DNA of 64,000 bases from Nectonema munidae (GCA_030549495.1 JAUIRK010000732.1:124001-188000), one strand, 5' to 3'; shown: positions 10,545 through 23,000, counted from the stretch's first letter. The notes: generated by a model not told the origin, from the letters alone. A program made the numbers and translations.

Positions 10545-13500
10545 TTACCAAAATGGACACCAGCCGATGTACATTTGACACAAATTTTCATGGTCAGTGG
10601 CTTTTTGAATTAGTAAGTGAATTTGGGTTTCAACATCAATAGCTTGCGAAGTGAAGTCTTTGCCCGTTAACTTCTCCTTGACTTTTTGTATTATAGATAG
10701 CGCCTTTTTGTTTGACTGAGGCTTCATCGTTTCGTTGTTGGCCCTCTTACTAGAAGAAGAAAAGATTGTGGAAGGAGAGGTTGATAGTGAGCCCAAGGCG
10801 TAGTGCGTGCTCTGGGACTCGTTGAAGGTTGTGGACTTGGGCTTGCACTGTGTTTCCATGAGGCGCCAATTGATAAGGGGGTCGTAAACAAACGCCTCCA
10901 GCACCGACATGACGCTTTCTCTATTTTCGCGCAGGATGCGCATGATGCGTTCGCACGTGATGCGAAAAGTGCCCTCTATCCCCGTCACCTCCATCGCGCT
11001 GATCAGCATACGCGTGAGGCGGAAGGGAACTTTCTCGGGATACTTCTCGCGTGTCATCGCGACTTCAAAGCAGTCCCCGAAATCGATGTGCAGCACATCG
11101 CCGGTAACTCTGTTCAGCATGAGGTTGGAAGTGTGTCTGTCGCCTAGACCGAGTATATATCCCACCACAGACATGAGAGCGAGGGAACGGGAATAATTTA
11201 TGCGCCGAACGAACCAGCTCTGCGCGTTAAGACTCTTCAGCCACAACACGCGAGCTAGATCTTCGCCCTTTGTGTTGTTCAATGCGTGCTCAAAAACCTC
11301 TACCTTTTGAAGTAGGGTTAAGTGGTCGAGGTCTGAGGTCAGTCTTAGCATTATTTTGTGCTCCCTACTTAATAAAATCTTGCGCTTTTCTCGGTAACTC
11401 TTTATCAATGAGTGGAAAGTGTCACAGTGAGGAACCCAGCTTATCAAGCCGCTGTTTGTTGATAAGGGAACAACTGCATACCTGTGAATACTTAAATTTT
11501 GGCGATAAATCTCTGGATCATTGGAAAGCAAACTATTAATCAACCCGAATAGCTGCATCACCCTCTCATCTTGTCTGAGATCTTCGTGGCCTTTTAGAAG
11601 AAATTGGTAATGGCGTCCATTTGTTCCTAAAATTCGTAATTTTCTTGGGCGTTGTTTAGACGTAATTATTTGAAGCGAATTTTCAACCTTAGCGATGTGG
11701 ATAATCTCTTTGTTTGGCTGATATGTTCCTGGAATGGCAAGTTCCAAACTTGAGCACGCAGCTAGTTTTGGCGAGACTTGTTGAAGTTGTAAAAAAGTTA
11801 CTTGTGGAAGTTGCTTGGATATTTTGCGAAATATATGATAATACAAATCCCAAGCCTGAGTTAAATCTTTAATATTAAGGGACAGCGCATATTTTGAACA
11901 CCAATCTTTTGCTTCCCTCAAATCTCGGCCATACGCCTGAGAAAAGGATGCCTCTTTCATCGTTTCTGCGCCTTTTTCTACCATTGCATGCAAAGGTTCT
12001 AGCGTATCTAACATGGCTTTGATATTCTTTTCACCGAAATAAAGTCTAGAAGCTTCTTCCAAACCTTCATGCCAGAGCTCGTGCCATAATATAGATGTTC
12101 GTATAAGTTCTTCACTCACAATCAGTGCTTGCTCTACAAGAAAACTGCTGTGGTCACACATCGCTTTCATTATTTTATTGGCTGCTTTGTGGCGAGTAAA
12201 GATATTAGACTTGGCAGCTACTGTCAGCGGATATATCAACGCTTGGGGATGTTTATTTCCAATATCTATTAACAATTCATGGATTACTCGATAAATTAAG
12301 GGATGTGAAACGCCTATTCTGGCTATCAATTGGGGAATTACTTGAAGCCAGTTGTCAATTGGAATCATATCCATTCCATCTTGTAGTGATTCATGCACTT
12401 CTTTTATTTGGCCGTAATCATAACACAACGTCAGAAGCCTTAGTATGTTCTGTAGAGAAGCTCTTTTGTCTGAATACGCTATGGACTTAAAAAAACCTTT
12501 AATTGCTAGCTTTATATAATTCAAAAAATAGAAAATGGATGAGTCGGAACCATTGGAGCTTTCTAATTTGGAAACAATATCTTCATTCTCTTGCTTAAAA
12601 AACAAAATTGCTTCGAAATTCATGCATGCCCAGGCATGCCATGCTTTATACCATTTCTTAGAGTTGTCGATGGCTTTAGCGTAGTTTTGCAGTATGTTAG
12701 GAATGCTCTCACTCGTTAGTCCATTTAGGTTTTCGATCCACTCACCAAGCTTCAAATAACACTTTGCAATTAAATTTTTGTCTGAACTATTCGTGGAATA
12801 TGCATTTGAAAACTTATTATTATGAAAATTTTGAACAAAATTGACCAAGTTATCATATGCGAAATTCTTTTGTCCATTTTTCCACAAATACCTTATATAA
12901 CAAAATATAAGTGATGGCTCTGTATTTATTGAGTCGATTTGAACATCCTCTCCTTCGTAGCCTAATAATTTTTGCAAAATTCGTCTACAAGGCGCTATTC
13001 TGTTGGTCTTCATGCATAAACTGGCATACTTCAACCATGATTTCATATCATTTTGTGGGGAAACAGCAAGTGAATGCACTAAAATCATTTTGTGCCAATC
13101 GTTCAAGGACTTTTGACAACTCTGCAAGCGCTTCGCCCACATCTTCTGAATGTGAGCGCGCTTGTATTCATGCAAGCGGTGCTCGATGACTTCTTCCAGC
13201 TCGTTCAGCATCTGTGCACTCACCATGCAAGAGTAAGCGCGCTCGTAACTTTCTCGGGCCAGGGCTGTAAAGTCCGGTTCCAAACATTCTTTGCACAAAT
13301 TGATGTAACACTGCGCTTTTGAGTACTCTTCTTGTTTTATATGCACGATTGCGCGGTAGAAGCAGCCTTCAAAACTTTTAACATTCAGAAATTGGCTATA
13401 CTTCTCTAAATTCTTCGTTTCATCAAGCGCCCAAAACGCCATGCAGCTTAGCTCTGAAACCTTGTTTTGCAAATCCTTGTCGTGCAGTGGCCAATGCTTA

Positions 13501-16500
13501 AGAGAACTAGCTGCCAGCTCTTCCCATCTTCCCAGTGATTGAAGACATCTTAAAGATCCTATACGTAAAGTAAAGTTACTTGCGTCCTCTTCTAACTTTG
13601 CATTGTATATATCTAGAGCTTCTTGCCATTTTTCCAGCTTTTCATACCATGTTTCATGGGAACTCAATTTTTCGCCCAATTTCTTAAGGGCATAGTTTAA
13701 AATGCCTGCAGAGGCATCCAAATGCTTCAATTGGTTGTTGATAAGTATAAACGATTCTAAGATCTCAGGGGTCACATTCGATCTAAACTGTTTCTCGTTG
13801 TAAAAGAGTGATTTTGCGTAGGCCGACCACTGATACGCTGCCTTTCCTAGTATCGCGTTGTCTATCGGCAACGGTCCCTTTTCACACATGTCCATAAACT
13901 CGGCCAAATTGAGTATGGCTAAGGTAACTTCAGGAACATCAGATGTAATAAGTGCTTTTTCAAGGCATTCTAACAGTTCGTTTTGAAACGGTTCACTCAA
14001 CTCCATCCAACAAGATATGAAAGATACGTTAAATAATTCTCTTGCTAGAGGGTAGTAGTTCTGACAAAAAGAAGAACAAGACCGTAAACTAGGAGAAGGA
14101 GACATTCTAATTAAGTCGATGCTAAGTTTTCTAAGCCACTCATTCCAGTCTTCTAGTGAAATGCGATCTCTTATTTGCCAAGCTTTTTGCAACTTTCCTA
14201 CATTAACGACCAACTTTTTCAACGAATAATTATCTATGACTGCTGACTTACAAGAATCACTCTTTTCTTGCGTGTAATTTTCTATAAATAACTCTAAATT
14301 AAAGTTTTTGTCTCTATCTTCAGAGGAGTAGTCGGAAAATATGCAGCCAACAACACTCTCATACTTGACATGCGAAATATTAAACCTATGGATTAAAAGA
14401 GTAACGGCTGGAATGAAAGAAGAAAAAAGAGAGCCGATCTTATAAGCAAGGATCGACATTAGATCAAGGCACTCAGTCCTCAAGTCTGCAGAAAGAGACA
14501 TCTCTCTTAGCAATGCGTGCACGATTCTTCCAGTCCACTCACTTAAATCTATTTTCTGGTACAAGTAATCCAAGGTTTTGAGGGCGTTTTTTCGGTAATT
14601 GATATCTTTACTTTCCAAATAAGATGACGACCCTAAAATCGATATAATTTGAGGAAGCAGAATATGAACGTGATTTTCTAAATTACTGCCAATTTTTCTT
14701 ATGGCGCTAAAAAGTTTAATTGTATTGACCTTTTCAAAAGAATCATCTTTAATAAGAAGTTGTAGAAACAAAGGAACAAGCTTTACGGTGTAATTTCTGA
14801 AGGTTGAGCCTAAATAGTCGGCTAGATTTTCGATTAAATCAATAATGGTCGCTTGCAACTCGTTTGAATGAGACCAAAATTCGTAAATTAAATTGACAAT
14901 GTCGTACATATATGACTTAAGATGAATGTTTACAAGACTTGCAATAATGCCAAATTGTTGAAATAAAAACTTGCGATTTGTTTCAGAAGAACGAGTCAGA
15001 GATATTAGTACCGGAATAACTTTAGGAAGGAACGAATGAGATTTGAGTCCCAAACTCTTGAATATGAATGTTAATGCCTGAACAGCCAGTATTGACTGTT
15101 TACTAAGATTAGGATCTTTTAAGATTTTAACCAAGCAATTAGTCGTGGCATACGGATAAAATTCTTCGAAGTTTTCTTGAAAATGTATCCAAAGCTCATT
15201 AACACTACCTTCATCACTGACACTCGTGTCATCATTCGGATAACTATCATCGTTGAAACTCATTACTGAAGATACGTTGGATTCTTCGTTCACAACAGAA
15301 ATTTTATGCTTGAAAGGATCAATCGCTCCAAGAGAACCAAGGAGACTGATAGCTTTACACTTTATCTTAATGTTTGGTGCATCCTTTAAGCAATCAAGAA
15401 GAGAATCTAAAAGAGATGGAAACTGGTTATACGGTTCAACGACCAGACCAGTACATTCAATAACCTGAAGCAAGGCCCAAAGTGATACTTCCTTAACACT
15501 GGAATACGCAGTACTTTCGAATATTTTCACAATAGAGGGAAGAATTGTTAGGATGGAATCATCAATATCTTTACCAGATACCGAGCATAGCTCGCCAATA
15601 GCTAAGAGAGAATTAATAATAATGTACGAGTTCTGGTCCTTTTGAAGAAGTTGAGGTCCCAACGCTTTCAAAATAGCTTCCGAATACAAAACAGCAATTC
15701 GCGAGAGGTTGGAAATTATTAGCGCAATGATCCTGGCACTTTGTCTCTTTTGTTGGATATTTTCACTTATACTTAATTGCGTAAACATTCGTACCAGTAT
15801 TATGCGTACAGCTGGAAGAATCATTGCAGGATCAATGTGTGACAACCTTCCTAACACTATAATCACACTTTCATTGATCAAGACGCACTCATCGTGAAAA
15901 GCCAGTAATAAGGTGTTAATCAAAGTCCCTTCCGTGAGATAGGCATCGTAGAGTGCGCTAAGATGGCGAAATACACATCTTCTTACTTCATCGCATGTAT
16001 CTCCAACTCCTACTCCAACCACTTTTTGGATGACATCCAGCATTAACTCACTTTTCGTTTTGGCAATGAACTTTGTGTACACTGGCTTCGTGTTTAGCGA
16101 ATAGTGGAGTAAAAAGAGACACGTTTTTATAGACTCTTTTCTGATATTCACAGAAGAGGAATAAAAATAGTTCTCCGCAATGTACTTCAACACATCAATC
16201 AAAGGAAAGTTGACAACCTTAAAATAGCGAAGAGTCCTAATTGCTAGCGCCACATTTATCTCATTTGCGACAGGAAAGTTATATTTGCTCTCGCTATGGA
16301 TATACGAGGACAAAACGTCGTTTGTTGTGATTGGTCTTATGGCAGTACCGACGATCGTGAGAGAAACATGGTAGAGTAAAACTTCTTCGATGCACCTGGC
16401 TATCGCAGCGTTACATTTGATTAAGTGATGCAGAGCACACACCAATGAGATATTCAAGCCGCAGTTGAGCAAGGGAGAAATCATTTTCTCTATGTCGGCT

Positions 16501-17039
16501 TGGACAGTGTTCTGCAATAGCTTATTCAGGACACAAATGCAGAGAAAAAGAGGCGAATCGTGACAGCTTTCCTTCTTTTTAGGGGTGAGTGCTTCCGTAC
16601 TTTGCAAGTAGGACTTGGTGAGGTGGAAGATGGAGGGCAGGTAAGCACTTATCTTCGCCCCGATCGAAAGAGTTAGGTAGGCAAAGCAGGCATAAGAGGG
16701 GGATCTTAGCGTCTCACGCTTCAATGAAGAAAAGATGTATGAGATGGCGGAATCAAACAAAAACTGTGAAAAGAGCGCGAAGTGGAAGTGGGCCATGCGA
16801 GGAATCATTTCCAGTAAGATGGTGTTTGTATGCGTATTTTTTGAGAGCATCGCTTTTACTATGCTTTCACAAATTCTTTTATATTCCTTGGAAATCAGTT
16901 TTGTGCATGCTTTGGAAGAAATGGTGTGCATCAAGATGTTGGTTGAATTTAACGAATTCATAAAAGCAAAAAATGATTCGTTCTCGTAAATGTGCACTTT
17001 TGAAGAAAACGTCTCACAGGCATTGTTCGCACTTTTGCC
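10545..17039 (-). CDS. MTOR: mTOR exon 6, giant terminal coding exon
   Basis: 6495 bp, 2164 codons plus stop, no intron: an unusual loss of introns compared with vertebrate mTOR, which is split into dozens of exons. It opens after TTTTAG with GKSANNACETF, fourteen codons before the GTG at 16997; GTG is only an internal valine, not a start. It carries the HEAT repeats from about residue 271, then FAT, FRB, kinase and FATC. All plus-strand open frames over this range are shadows. The linker between kinase and FATC is serine-rich, unlike human, but keeps the NKKAL..I.KVKEKLTGKDF block. Confidence 0.96.
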   Translation of the reverse strand, partial: GKSANNACETFSSKVHIYENESFFAFMNSLNSTNILMHTISSKACTKLISKEYKRICESIVKAMLSKNTHTNTILLEMIPRMAHFHFALFSQFLFDSAISYIFSSLKRETLRSPSYACFAYLTLSIGAKISAYLPSIFHLTKSYLQSTEALTPKKKESCHDSPLFLCICVLNKLLQNTVQADIEKMISPLLNCGLNISLVCALHHLIKCNAAIARCIEEVLLYHVSLTIVGTAIRPITTNDVLSSYIHSESKYNFPVANEINVALAIRTLRYFKVVNFPLIDVLKYIAENYFYSSSVNIRKESIKTCLFLLHYSLNTKPVYTKFIAKTKSELMLDVIQKVVGVGVGDTCDEVRRCVFRHLSALYDAYLTEGTLINTLLLAFHDECVLINESVIIVLGRLSHIDPAMILPAVRIILVRMFTQLSISENIQQKRQSARIIALIISNLSRIAVLYSEAILKALGPQLLQKDQNSYIIINSLLAIGELCSVSGKDIDDSILTILPSIVKIFESTAYSSVKEVSLWALLQVIECTGLVVEPYNQFPSLLDSLLDCLKDAPNIKIKCKAISLLGSLGAIDPFKHKISVVNEESNVSSVMSFNDDSYPNDDTSVSDEGSVNELWIHFQENFEEFYPYATTNCLVKILKDPNLSKQSILAVQALTFIFKSLGLKSHSFLPKVIPVLISLTRSSETNRKFLFQQFGIIASLVNIHLKSYMYDIVNLIYEFWSHSNELQATIIDLIENLADYLGSTFRNYTVKLVPLFLQLLIKDDSFEKVNTIKLFSAIRKIGSNLENHVHILLPQIISILGSSSYLESKDINYRKNALKTLDYLYQKIDLSEWTGRIVHALLREMSLSADLRTECLDLMSILAYKIGSLFSSFIPAVTLLIHRFNISHVKYESVVGCIFSDYSSEDRDKNFNLELFIENYTQEKSDSCKSAVIDNYSLKKLVVNVGKLQKAWQIRDRISLEDWNEWLRKLSIDLIRMSPSPSLRSCSSFCQNYYPLARELFNVSFISCWMELSEPFQNELLECLEKALITSDVPEVTLAILNLAEFMDMCEKGPLPIDNAILGKAAYQWSAYAKSLFYNEKQFRSNVTPEILESFILINNQLKHLDASAGILNYALKKLGEKLSSHETWYEKLEKWQEALDIYNAKLEEDASNFTLRIGSLRCLQSLGRWEELAASSLKHWPLHDKDLQNKVSELSCMAFWALDETKNLEKYSQFLNVKSFEGCFYRAIVHIKQEEYSKAQCYINLCKECLEPDFTALARESYERAYSCMVSAQMLNELEEVIEHRLHEYKRAHIQKMWAKRLQSCQKSLNDWHKMILVHSLAVSPQNDMKSWLKYASLCMKTNRIAPCRRILQKLLGYEGEDVQIDSINTEPSLIFCYIRYLWKNGQKNFAYDNLVNFVQNFHNNKFSNAYSTNSSDKNLIAKCYLKLGEWIENLNGLTSESIPNILQNYAKAIDNSKKWYKAWHAWACMNFEAILFFKQENEDIVSKLESSNGSDSSIFYFLNYIKLAIKGFFKSIAYSDKRASLQNILRLLTLCYDYGQIKEVHESLQDGMDMIPIDNWLQVIPQLIARIGVSHPLIYRVIHELLIDIGNKHPQALIYPLTVAAKSNIFTRHKAANKIMKAMCDHSSFLVEQALIVSEELIRTSILWHELWHEGLEEASRLYFGEKNIKAMLDTLEPLHAMVEKGAETMKEASFSQAYGRDLREAKDWCSKYALSLNIKDLTQAWDLYYHIFRKISKQLPQVTFLQLQQVSPKLAACSSLELAIPGTYQPNKEIIHIAKVENSLQIITSKQRPRKLRILGTNGRHYQFLLKGHEDLRQDERVMQLFGLINSLLSNDPEIYRQNLSIHRYAVVPLSTNSGLISWVPHCDTFHSLIKSYREKRKILLSREHKIMLRLTSDLDHLTLLQKVEVFEHALNNTKGEDLARVLWLKSLNAQSWFVRRINYSRSLALMSVVGYILGLGDRHTSNLMLNRVTGDVLHIDFGDCFEVAMTREKYPEKVPFRLTRMLISAMEVTGIEGTFRITCERIMRILRENRESVMSVLEAFVYDPLINWRLMETQCKPKSTTFNESQSTHYALGSLSTSPSTIFSSSSKRANNETMKPQSNKKALSIIQKVKEKLTGKDFTSQAIDVETQIHLLIQKATDHENLCQMYIGWCPFW

Positions 17040-20000
17040 CTAAAATAAAGACACATTTTAAAGGCAAACATTAGTAGATACATCATTCATTTGCCACGTC
17101 TCTCTTCAACCTTCCCTATCATTTTCTTGTGACTTTATAATCACCTACACAAATCCGCTGCGAGGCTCGCTACGAATCTAGTGCTATTTTGCTCTGTTCA
17201 TTATTTTGCCCATATAAAACGTAGGCGAATAGAACAGAAGGAAATATCATAAAAATAGATTGCATTTAAAAGAAAAGATATGAACGATTTTTCCAGTTTC
17301 AATCTTGAAATACTTATGATATCTAGTGTTTACTAATAGATTTCTACTGTTATAAATATAAAATATCTTTATAGCAAGTCTTGTTATGTCGCTTATATGT
17401 AGCTAGACAAGGGCTAGGCAAAGTTGTCGATATCGACCCCTGGGGGTCCATAACAGATCTTTAGGGGTCGATAAGATTTAAGCTATTTTTACTTTATAGT
17501 AGTAATAAATCTCATTTTTCTTTTAAAACATAGTTTAGCACATTGTATAGTGTAGGATATATGAAACATTTTTGGTTTGTATTTATTTCTCATAATTTTT
17601 GGACATTGATTAATCTTTTTATGAAGCATTACTATGTGGGGGTGGGGGTCGATGTGAAGACAAATGTTCTATGAAGGGGTCGACGGGTAAAAAAAGTTTG
17701 CCGATCCCTGAGCTAGACGAACGCATTAACAAGAAGATTGCTTCCCACGTTTAGCTTTAAAGGTTTTGTCATTCACAGTAACCACTCATAGATACGACCC
17801 TTTTGAAATATGACTTCCTTTCAGACATGACTTTGTATTTGAGCACAAACGATACTTGCATTCATTTTACTTCTCTAAAACGAAAACGATATCTTATGAA
17901 AAATAAATTACGACTAAAGATACAAATTAGAGAATTGCAAATATCTTCCCGACATAGAACAAAACAATATTTAAAAATATATAAGCTCATTGATATGACA
18001 TTTATTCATAAGAACATATTAAACTTTGTTTGCAATTAATAAGGATTTTTCAGGCAGTTGCTGATAGCTTTCAGGCCAAACTTTGACAAGGCTCTCTATT
18101 AAAACTTTTCTTCAGAACTTCATGTGTATGGCACATGGGTCAGTCGTATCTTAGAGTGGCTAGTGTATATATTCATAATGTCCAAACATAAAAACAAAAA
18201 TTACAATTTCTGTTGCATCTCTTCCTTCCATATTCAAATCAAAAACTTCTTCATTAATCTTCTTTCTAATGGCCTAAATAAAAAACCAATAGCTTTAAAA
18301 TAGAAAATATGCGATTATTATTGTTTTAATACAAAAAAAATTTCAATTGAAAGATTTCTATTTTAAGTTTACTGTTTTATGTTGGTTAAGAATTAACGCC
18401 CTAAATCAAAAAAATTATCGACTCAAATTAATCCATGGTGAGTGCGTAGTGTAATTAATCATGTGAAACGGTGTATCATGAAAACCTACATGTCTACTAT
18501 AAAAATATTCTCTTCTCTAAGACCCTATAAAATTGCAACATATGTACGTCGGTTTAGAGAAGGCCTTTTCACACCTGAACTCATTTTAGTAAAACTCATA
18601 AATTTATCAAATACCAAACAAATGGAATAACAATTATTTCAAAACAAATAGTACTGTCATGACATACTGGTAATAATATTTATATAGAACCAAGAAATAC
18701 TTTTGGCCCAAAATATTTTCCAAGTGGGCATTTAGTTCGATGTCTAATCGATCAGCGCAATGCAGATATGGAAGGAATGTTTCAAAAGTTTACTTGCATG
18801 GCGAAACACATCGGATATGCTTTCTACTGCAAATTGCGAAAGCTGACAATTTTGAATAAAAAAAGTTTTTTCAATATATGCAATAGTTTGTTTTTAATAT
18901 AAATTTAGAAAACTTTGATGTTTCTTTATTAAATGAAACTTTTTTGAAAAAAGAGCTTGCCCAGTTTTGCCTAAAAAAGAGTAGTTTTTCCAATCCTGTA
19001 ACGATATTGTTCGGATAGGTGGTATTTTAGATAAAGAAAGCTCTATTATAAAATGATGAGCTAAAGTGTGTTACATTTGATAAAATTGAGGGATATTGAG
19101 TGAACATGTGAATAAAAAGGGAAACCTCAAAAGCTGGAGATGCAATAATTAAAAGTTTGTTGAGGATCAAGAACGCGCAGTACATTTTCTCTTCTCTCAG
19201 GTTTACCTTTTCTTTAATCAGATTATCCTTTAAGAGTTCTGTAGTTTGGTCGTACGCCATCTGCAAAAAATGAAAATAATGAATATTTTTAAAACAATAA
19301 AACAATCCTTCCCTATTGGAATTTCATCAGACAATGCAGGAAAAAGAAGAAATTAAGAGAGACTCAGACGCGGATCTAGAACGCCTTCTCAAGCCGTCAA
19401 AAATGTCCAGATACATTTATAGTTTAATTTGCGTTAGGAAGAGTGCATGTTTAAAGTAAACTTTAGTGCCTTCAATAAATAATAGTTTCTTCTTTTTAGT
19501 TAGTGCTAGAAAATAAAATTCATTTAATTGCATTAATTTTAATTTAAAATTTGTAAGACGGCCAAAATTAAGTTCAGATCTGCTACTGGATTAGAAGTGC
19601 TATGCAGTTTATAGGTTCATGTTTGATGAGATCTTTAGATAGAACTCTTTCAAAATATCATCTAACTTAAGCAATATCTTATCCTTAAGATGGGGCTTTT
19701 GAGGTAGACCTTGTTCGAGCATTCAGATATACTGAAGGGTTAGAAGAAATATAGCATAAGAAGAATAAAAGCATATCAGAAGTCACGCTAATAATGGTTG
19801 AAAACATCAATACAAGACCTAAAAATTAACTCGAAGTGTCCATTGGTAGAAAGGTAGGCTTGTCGAAACTTGCTAGAACCGTTTAAAACATTCCCTTCTT
19901 TTCAGTGTAAGAATGTGCTCATGAGTATGGGAAAATAAAAAGATCTATTTTAGCTCACAAGTGCTGGAGACCTGTAAATCTGTTATGCTGGTGATTAAGT

Positions 20001-23000
20001 TTAGTATTCACGAGAGTGACTTAACTAGACAGCAGATAATGAAACAACCTGATAAAAAGGAGGTTCTGAGGTGGAGTTGTTTTCTCGGAGACTGACGATA
20101 CTCAAACAAGAAAAGATTGCGCTGGCGACGTCTTTTTTGTAGCTCGTCTAGAATAGTGCAATGAAAGCGTGATCAAGGTAAGATTAAAGAGCAAAGAAAT
20201 TGCAAACTTTTGTATTGCGGATAACGCAAAACAGGGTGTAAACGATTTGATTGATGTGTGGAGCAAAAAGCGTGGTGGCGCAGTAGGCAAGTTCGTTTAG
20301 AATCAACACCTATCAAATAAAAAAATAGCAAATAACCCTTGCAGGAAGCAGAGTTTTGCACAACCTCCAAGCACGGATAATGACAGTTTTACTCCCATTT
20401 CGAAAAAGCCTCGTTTTCCACATTTTTAGAGATTTTTTTATTTGAGATTATACATAAATGACGTCCCCCAATTTTTTTAGTAATTATTACCTCACCTGCT
20501 CTATTTTTTACTACAAAGCATCTAGAATTTAACATCTAGAGTTTACCCTCCCCCGGTAGGGGATGTCATATGTATGATCCGAAAGTTTACGTATTAAGAA
20601 ATCTTAATAGAATATACATGTTGTCTTTAATATTATCAGTCATAAAAAAATTATTTTTTAAAGATGGCGTTAATATAAAAATTTATTCAAAGCAAAGCTT
20701 TTTTTATTTATACATGAATCCATATATATATAAAATATAACATGTTTTCCAACCGAAGTCTACTTTCATTGGCTAATGGTGTTATCTTATAGCACCTTTT
20801 TTCTTATATATAAATACAGTGAACCTAATTAACGGTACATTATGCGCTGTAAAGAGATGCATCAAATGTGTGAACTTTATTCAAAATATTCATTTTTGTA
20901 TGTTTTATATATAATATTTGAATTGGCTTGAAGTTATTCCTTGAAAATCAATGATATGGTAGCTTTTTTATACCATTCGTGACAGTCCTTGGTTACACTT
21001 ATAGCATTTTTTTCCATTAGAAAGAAGATTAATGAAGAAGTTTTTGATTTGAATATGGAAGGAAGAGATACAAGAGAATATCTATTGATTTCCCACTTTA
21101 ATTGAAACCATTCTTGTTTTTGTTGTATAATACGTTTTGTTTTGAAATTAGTTCGAGTTCCGATAGCAATTCAGGTGATATTGGTAGTGGAAGTTTTGGA
21201 TCTGATGTGTATGATTCTAGTGATTTCGAAATAATGGATTCAAGTAGTGGAGAAGCTCTTCCATCGGATTCACTGGTTGCACCTGATGGTACGAAATACT
21301 TTTTGGAACGCAAAGAAACCGTGGAAGGTTTATCTGCAAATATTAGAAACTTTGATTTGTCTCCATCCAGTCCTAAAGGAGTTGCTAAAGGTATTTCTGA
21401 TCCTTTAAAAATGTTTAATCTATTTCTTGGACCAAGTCTCATAATATAGATCTATGAGGGTAGCAAAGATAAACTCAGTGAAAACTATAGGTATGATATT
21501 TTATCTACATATACAGAACAAGTCAATAAAATTTGTTTTGCATAACAGATTTTTACTTTACAAATGCAAAATAAATGGATCAAATTTGATAAATTCGATA
21601 AACTTACTCAATAGAGATGTATCGCATCGGATGTTCGCATCCGCAGTAGCGTATTATCCTCCAAAAGCTTTACATCCTTATCCGTATATGATTTTCTTTT
21701 TCATTTTCAAAATAATATGCGCTTCAAAAGTTTTAAACATTAATATTTATATAACCACAAAATTTTTTTTATTTTGAATTTTTTATTTTAGTTAGAGGAT
21801 CATTTTAACTTATATTTTAGTTATTCCTAAATGTGCACAAAAATCAGTTTGAATATATCGACTTTAGAGATACGAGTGCATTTTGGCTTATTTATGGCAC
21901 AAAAGAATTGAAATATGCTTTTTTAAATCAATTTCAACAATTTTTTTCATTCACAACTGAGGTTAGTTGAAAGTAAACCAAAGAAGGTATCAAGAAAATT
22001 ATAGAGAGAGTGTTTTTTCTGTTCTTTTCTTCTAGATTTTTTTATGTAAAACCTAGGAAATCTTATAGTAAACTTTTAATTAAACCTAAAGAATACACTT
22101 TTGATATTCGCATCTGCAGCCGCTAAGATATCAAAATCCGTACCCCGTCCGCTTTCGCATCCGTTAGTACAAAAATTTCACACCCGGTACATCCCTAACA
22201 TTTAACTCCAAATTTTTATTGACTCGTCCAATTAAATGTTTCTAAAATACTTAAGTAAATATTTTTATAGTAAAGCTGAGCCTTACTTTGAAAATTTACG
22301 CTACTGCTATGAGAGGTTTTATGCGGAAGATATTTAGGCTTACCTTGGTTGCTTGTTTCACATGAGCCAATCTAAAGATCAACATGTTGATATAAAGTTT
22401 TTGTTTTCTGATAAAAATGACGACCTTTTCTAAAAGCCGCATCAGCAGAGATATGTTCATTTTGATTTAGATTTTTATAAGATTTGAGTTTAAAAAAATA
22501 GAGATGCTTCGATAAATCATCACCCATACGGTATTTACATAATGAATTTTTCAAAAGTTGTCACAAGCACTGGTGTCCCAAAAACTATATGACTATAGAT
22601 GAGCAGCTTGTAAAGTTCAAAGGAAGATCAATAAAGAAGTATGAGCCTTCAAAACCAGAAAGATATGGAATGAAAGTGTATCACGTTGTAGTTTATGTCA
22701 CGAGATTGAGTGATAAAAATTATTTTAAAGCTATAAACATTGTAAGAAGACTTATTGCTGCTTTTAATACACCAGCAGGTTGTGGAATCTATGTTGATAG
22801 GTTTCTTATGGCGCACGAATTATGTATTTGGGCAGTTAGTCAAAGATTCACAGTTTGTGGAACAATTAGAGCAAACCGCACATTTATGCCTCATCTTCAT
22901 TTGAAAGGCTTCAAGCTAGTTGACTATGAAAGCAGATTCTTATACATGGAATACGCCTCTCTCAATATTTATATTCCACATAAGCATTCTAAGAAAAGAT

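Larger units (their letters stand above)
17040..19125 (-). other. mTOR intron 5
   Basis: Contains a 302-bp hAT-type MITE (17409-17710) and a 56-bp segment (18217-18272) that recurs inverted in intron 2. A plus-strand frame at 18442-18630 has no recognisable family. The rest is featureless AT-rich DNA. Confidence 0.65.

Noticed and set aside
10803-16989. Ten plus-strand open frames of 60-115 codons
   Set aside because: All lie opposite the giant mTOR exon, whose minus-strand frame is supported by domain-length similarity.
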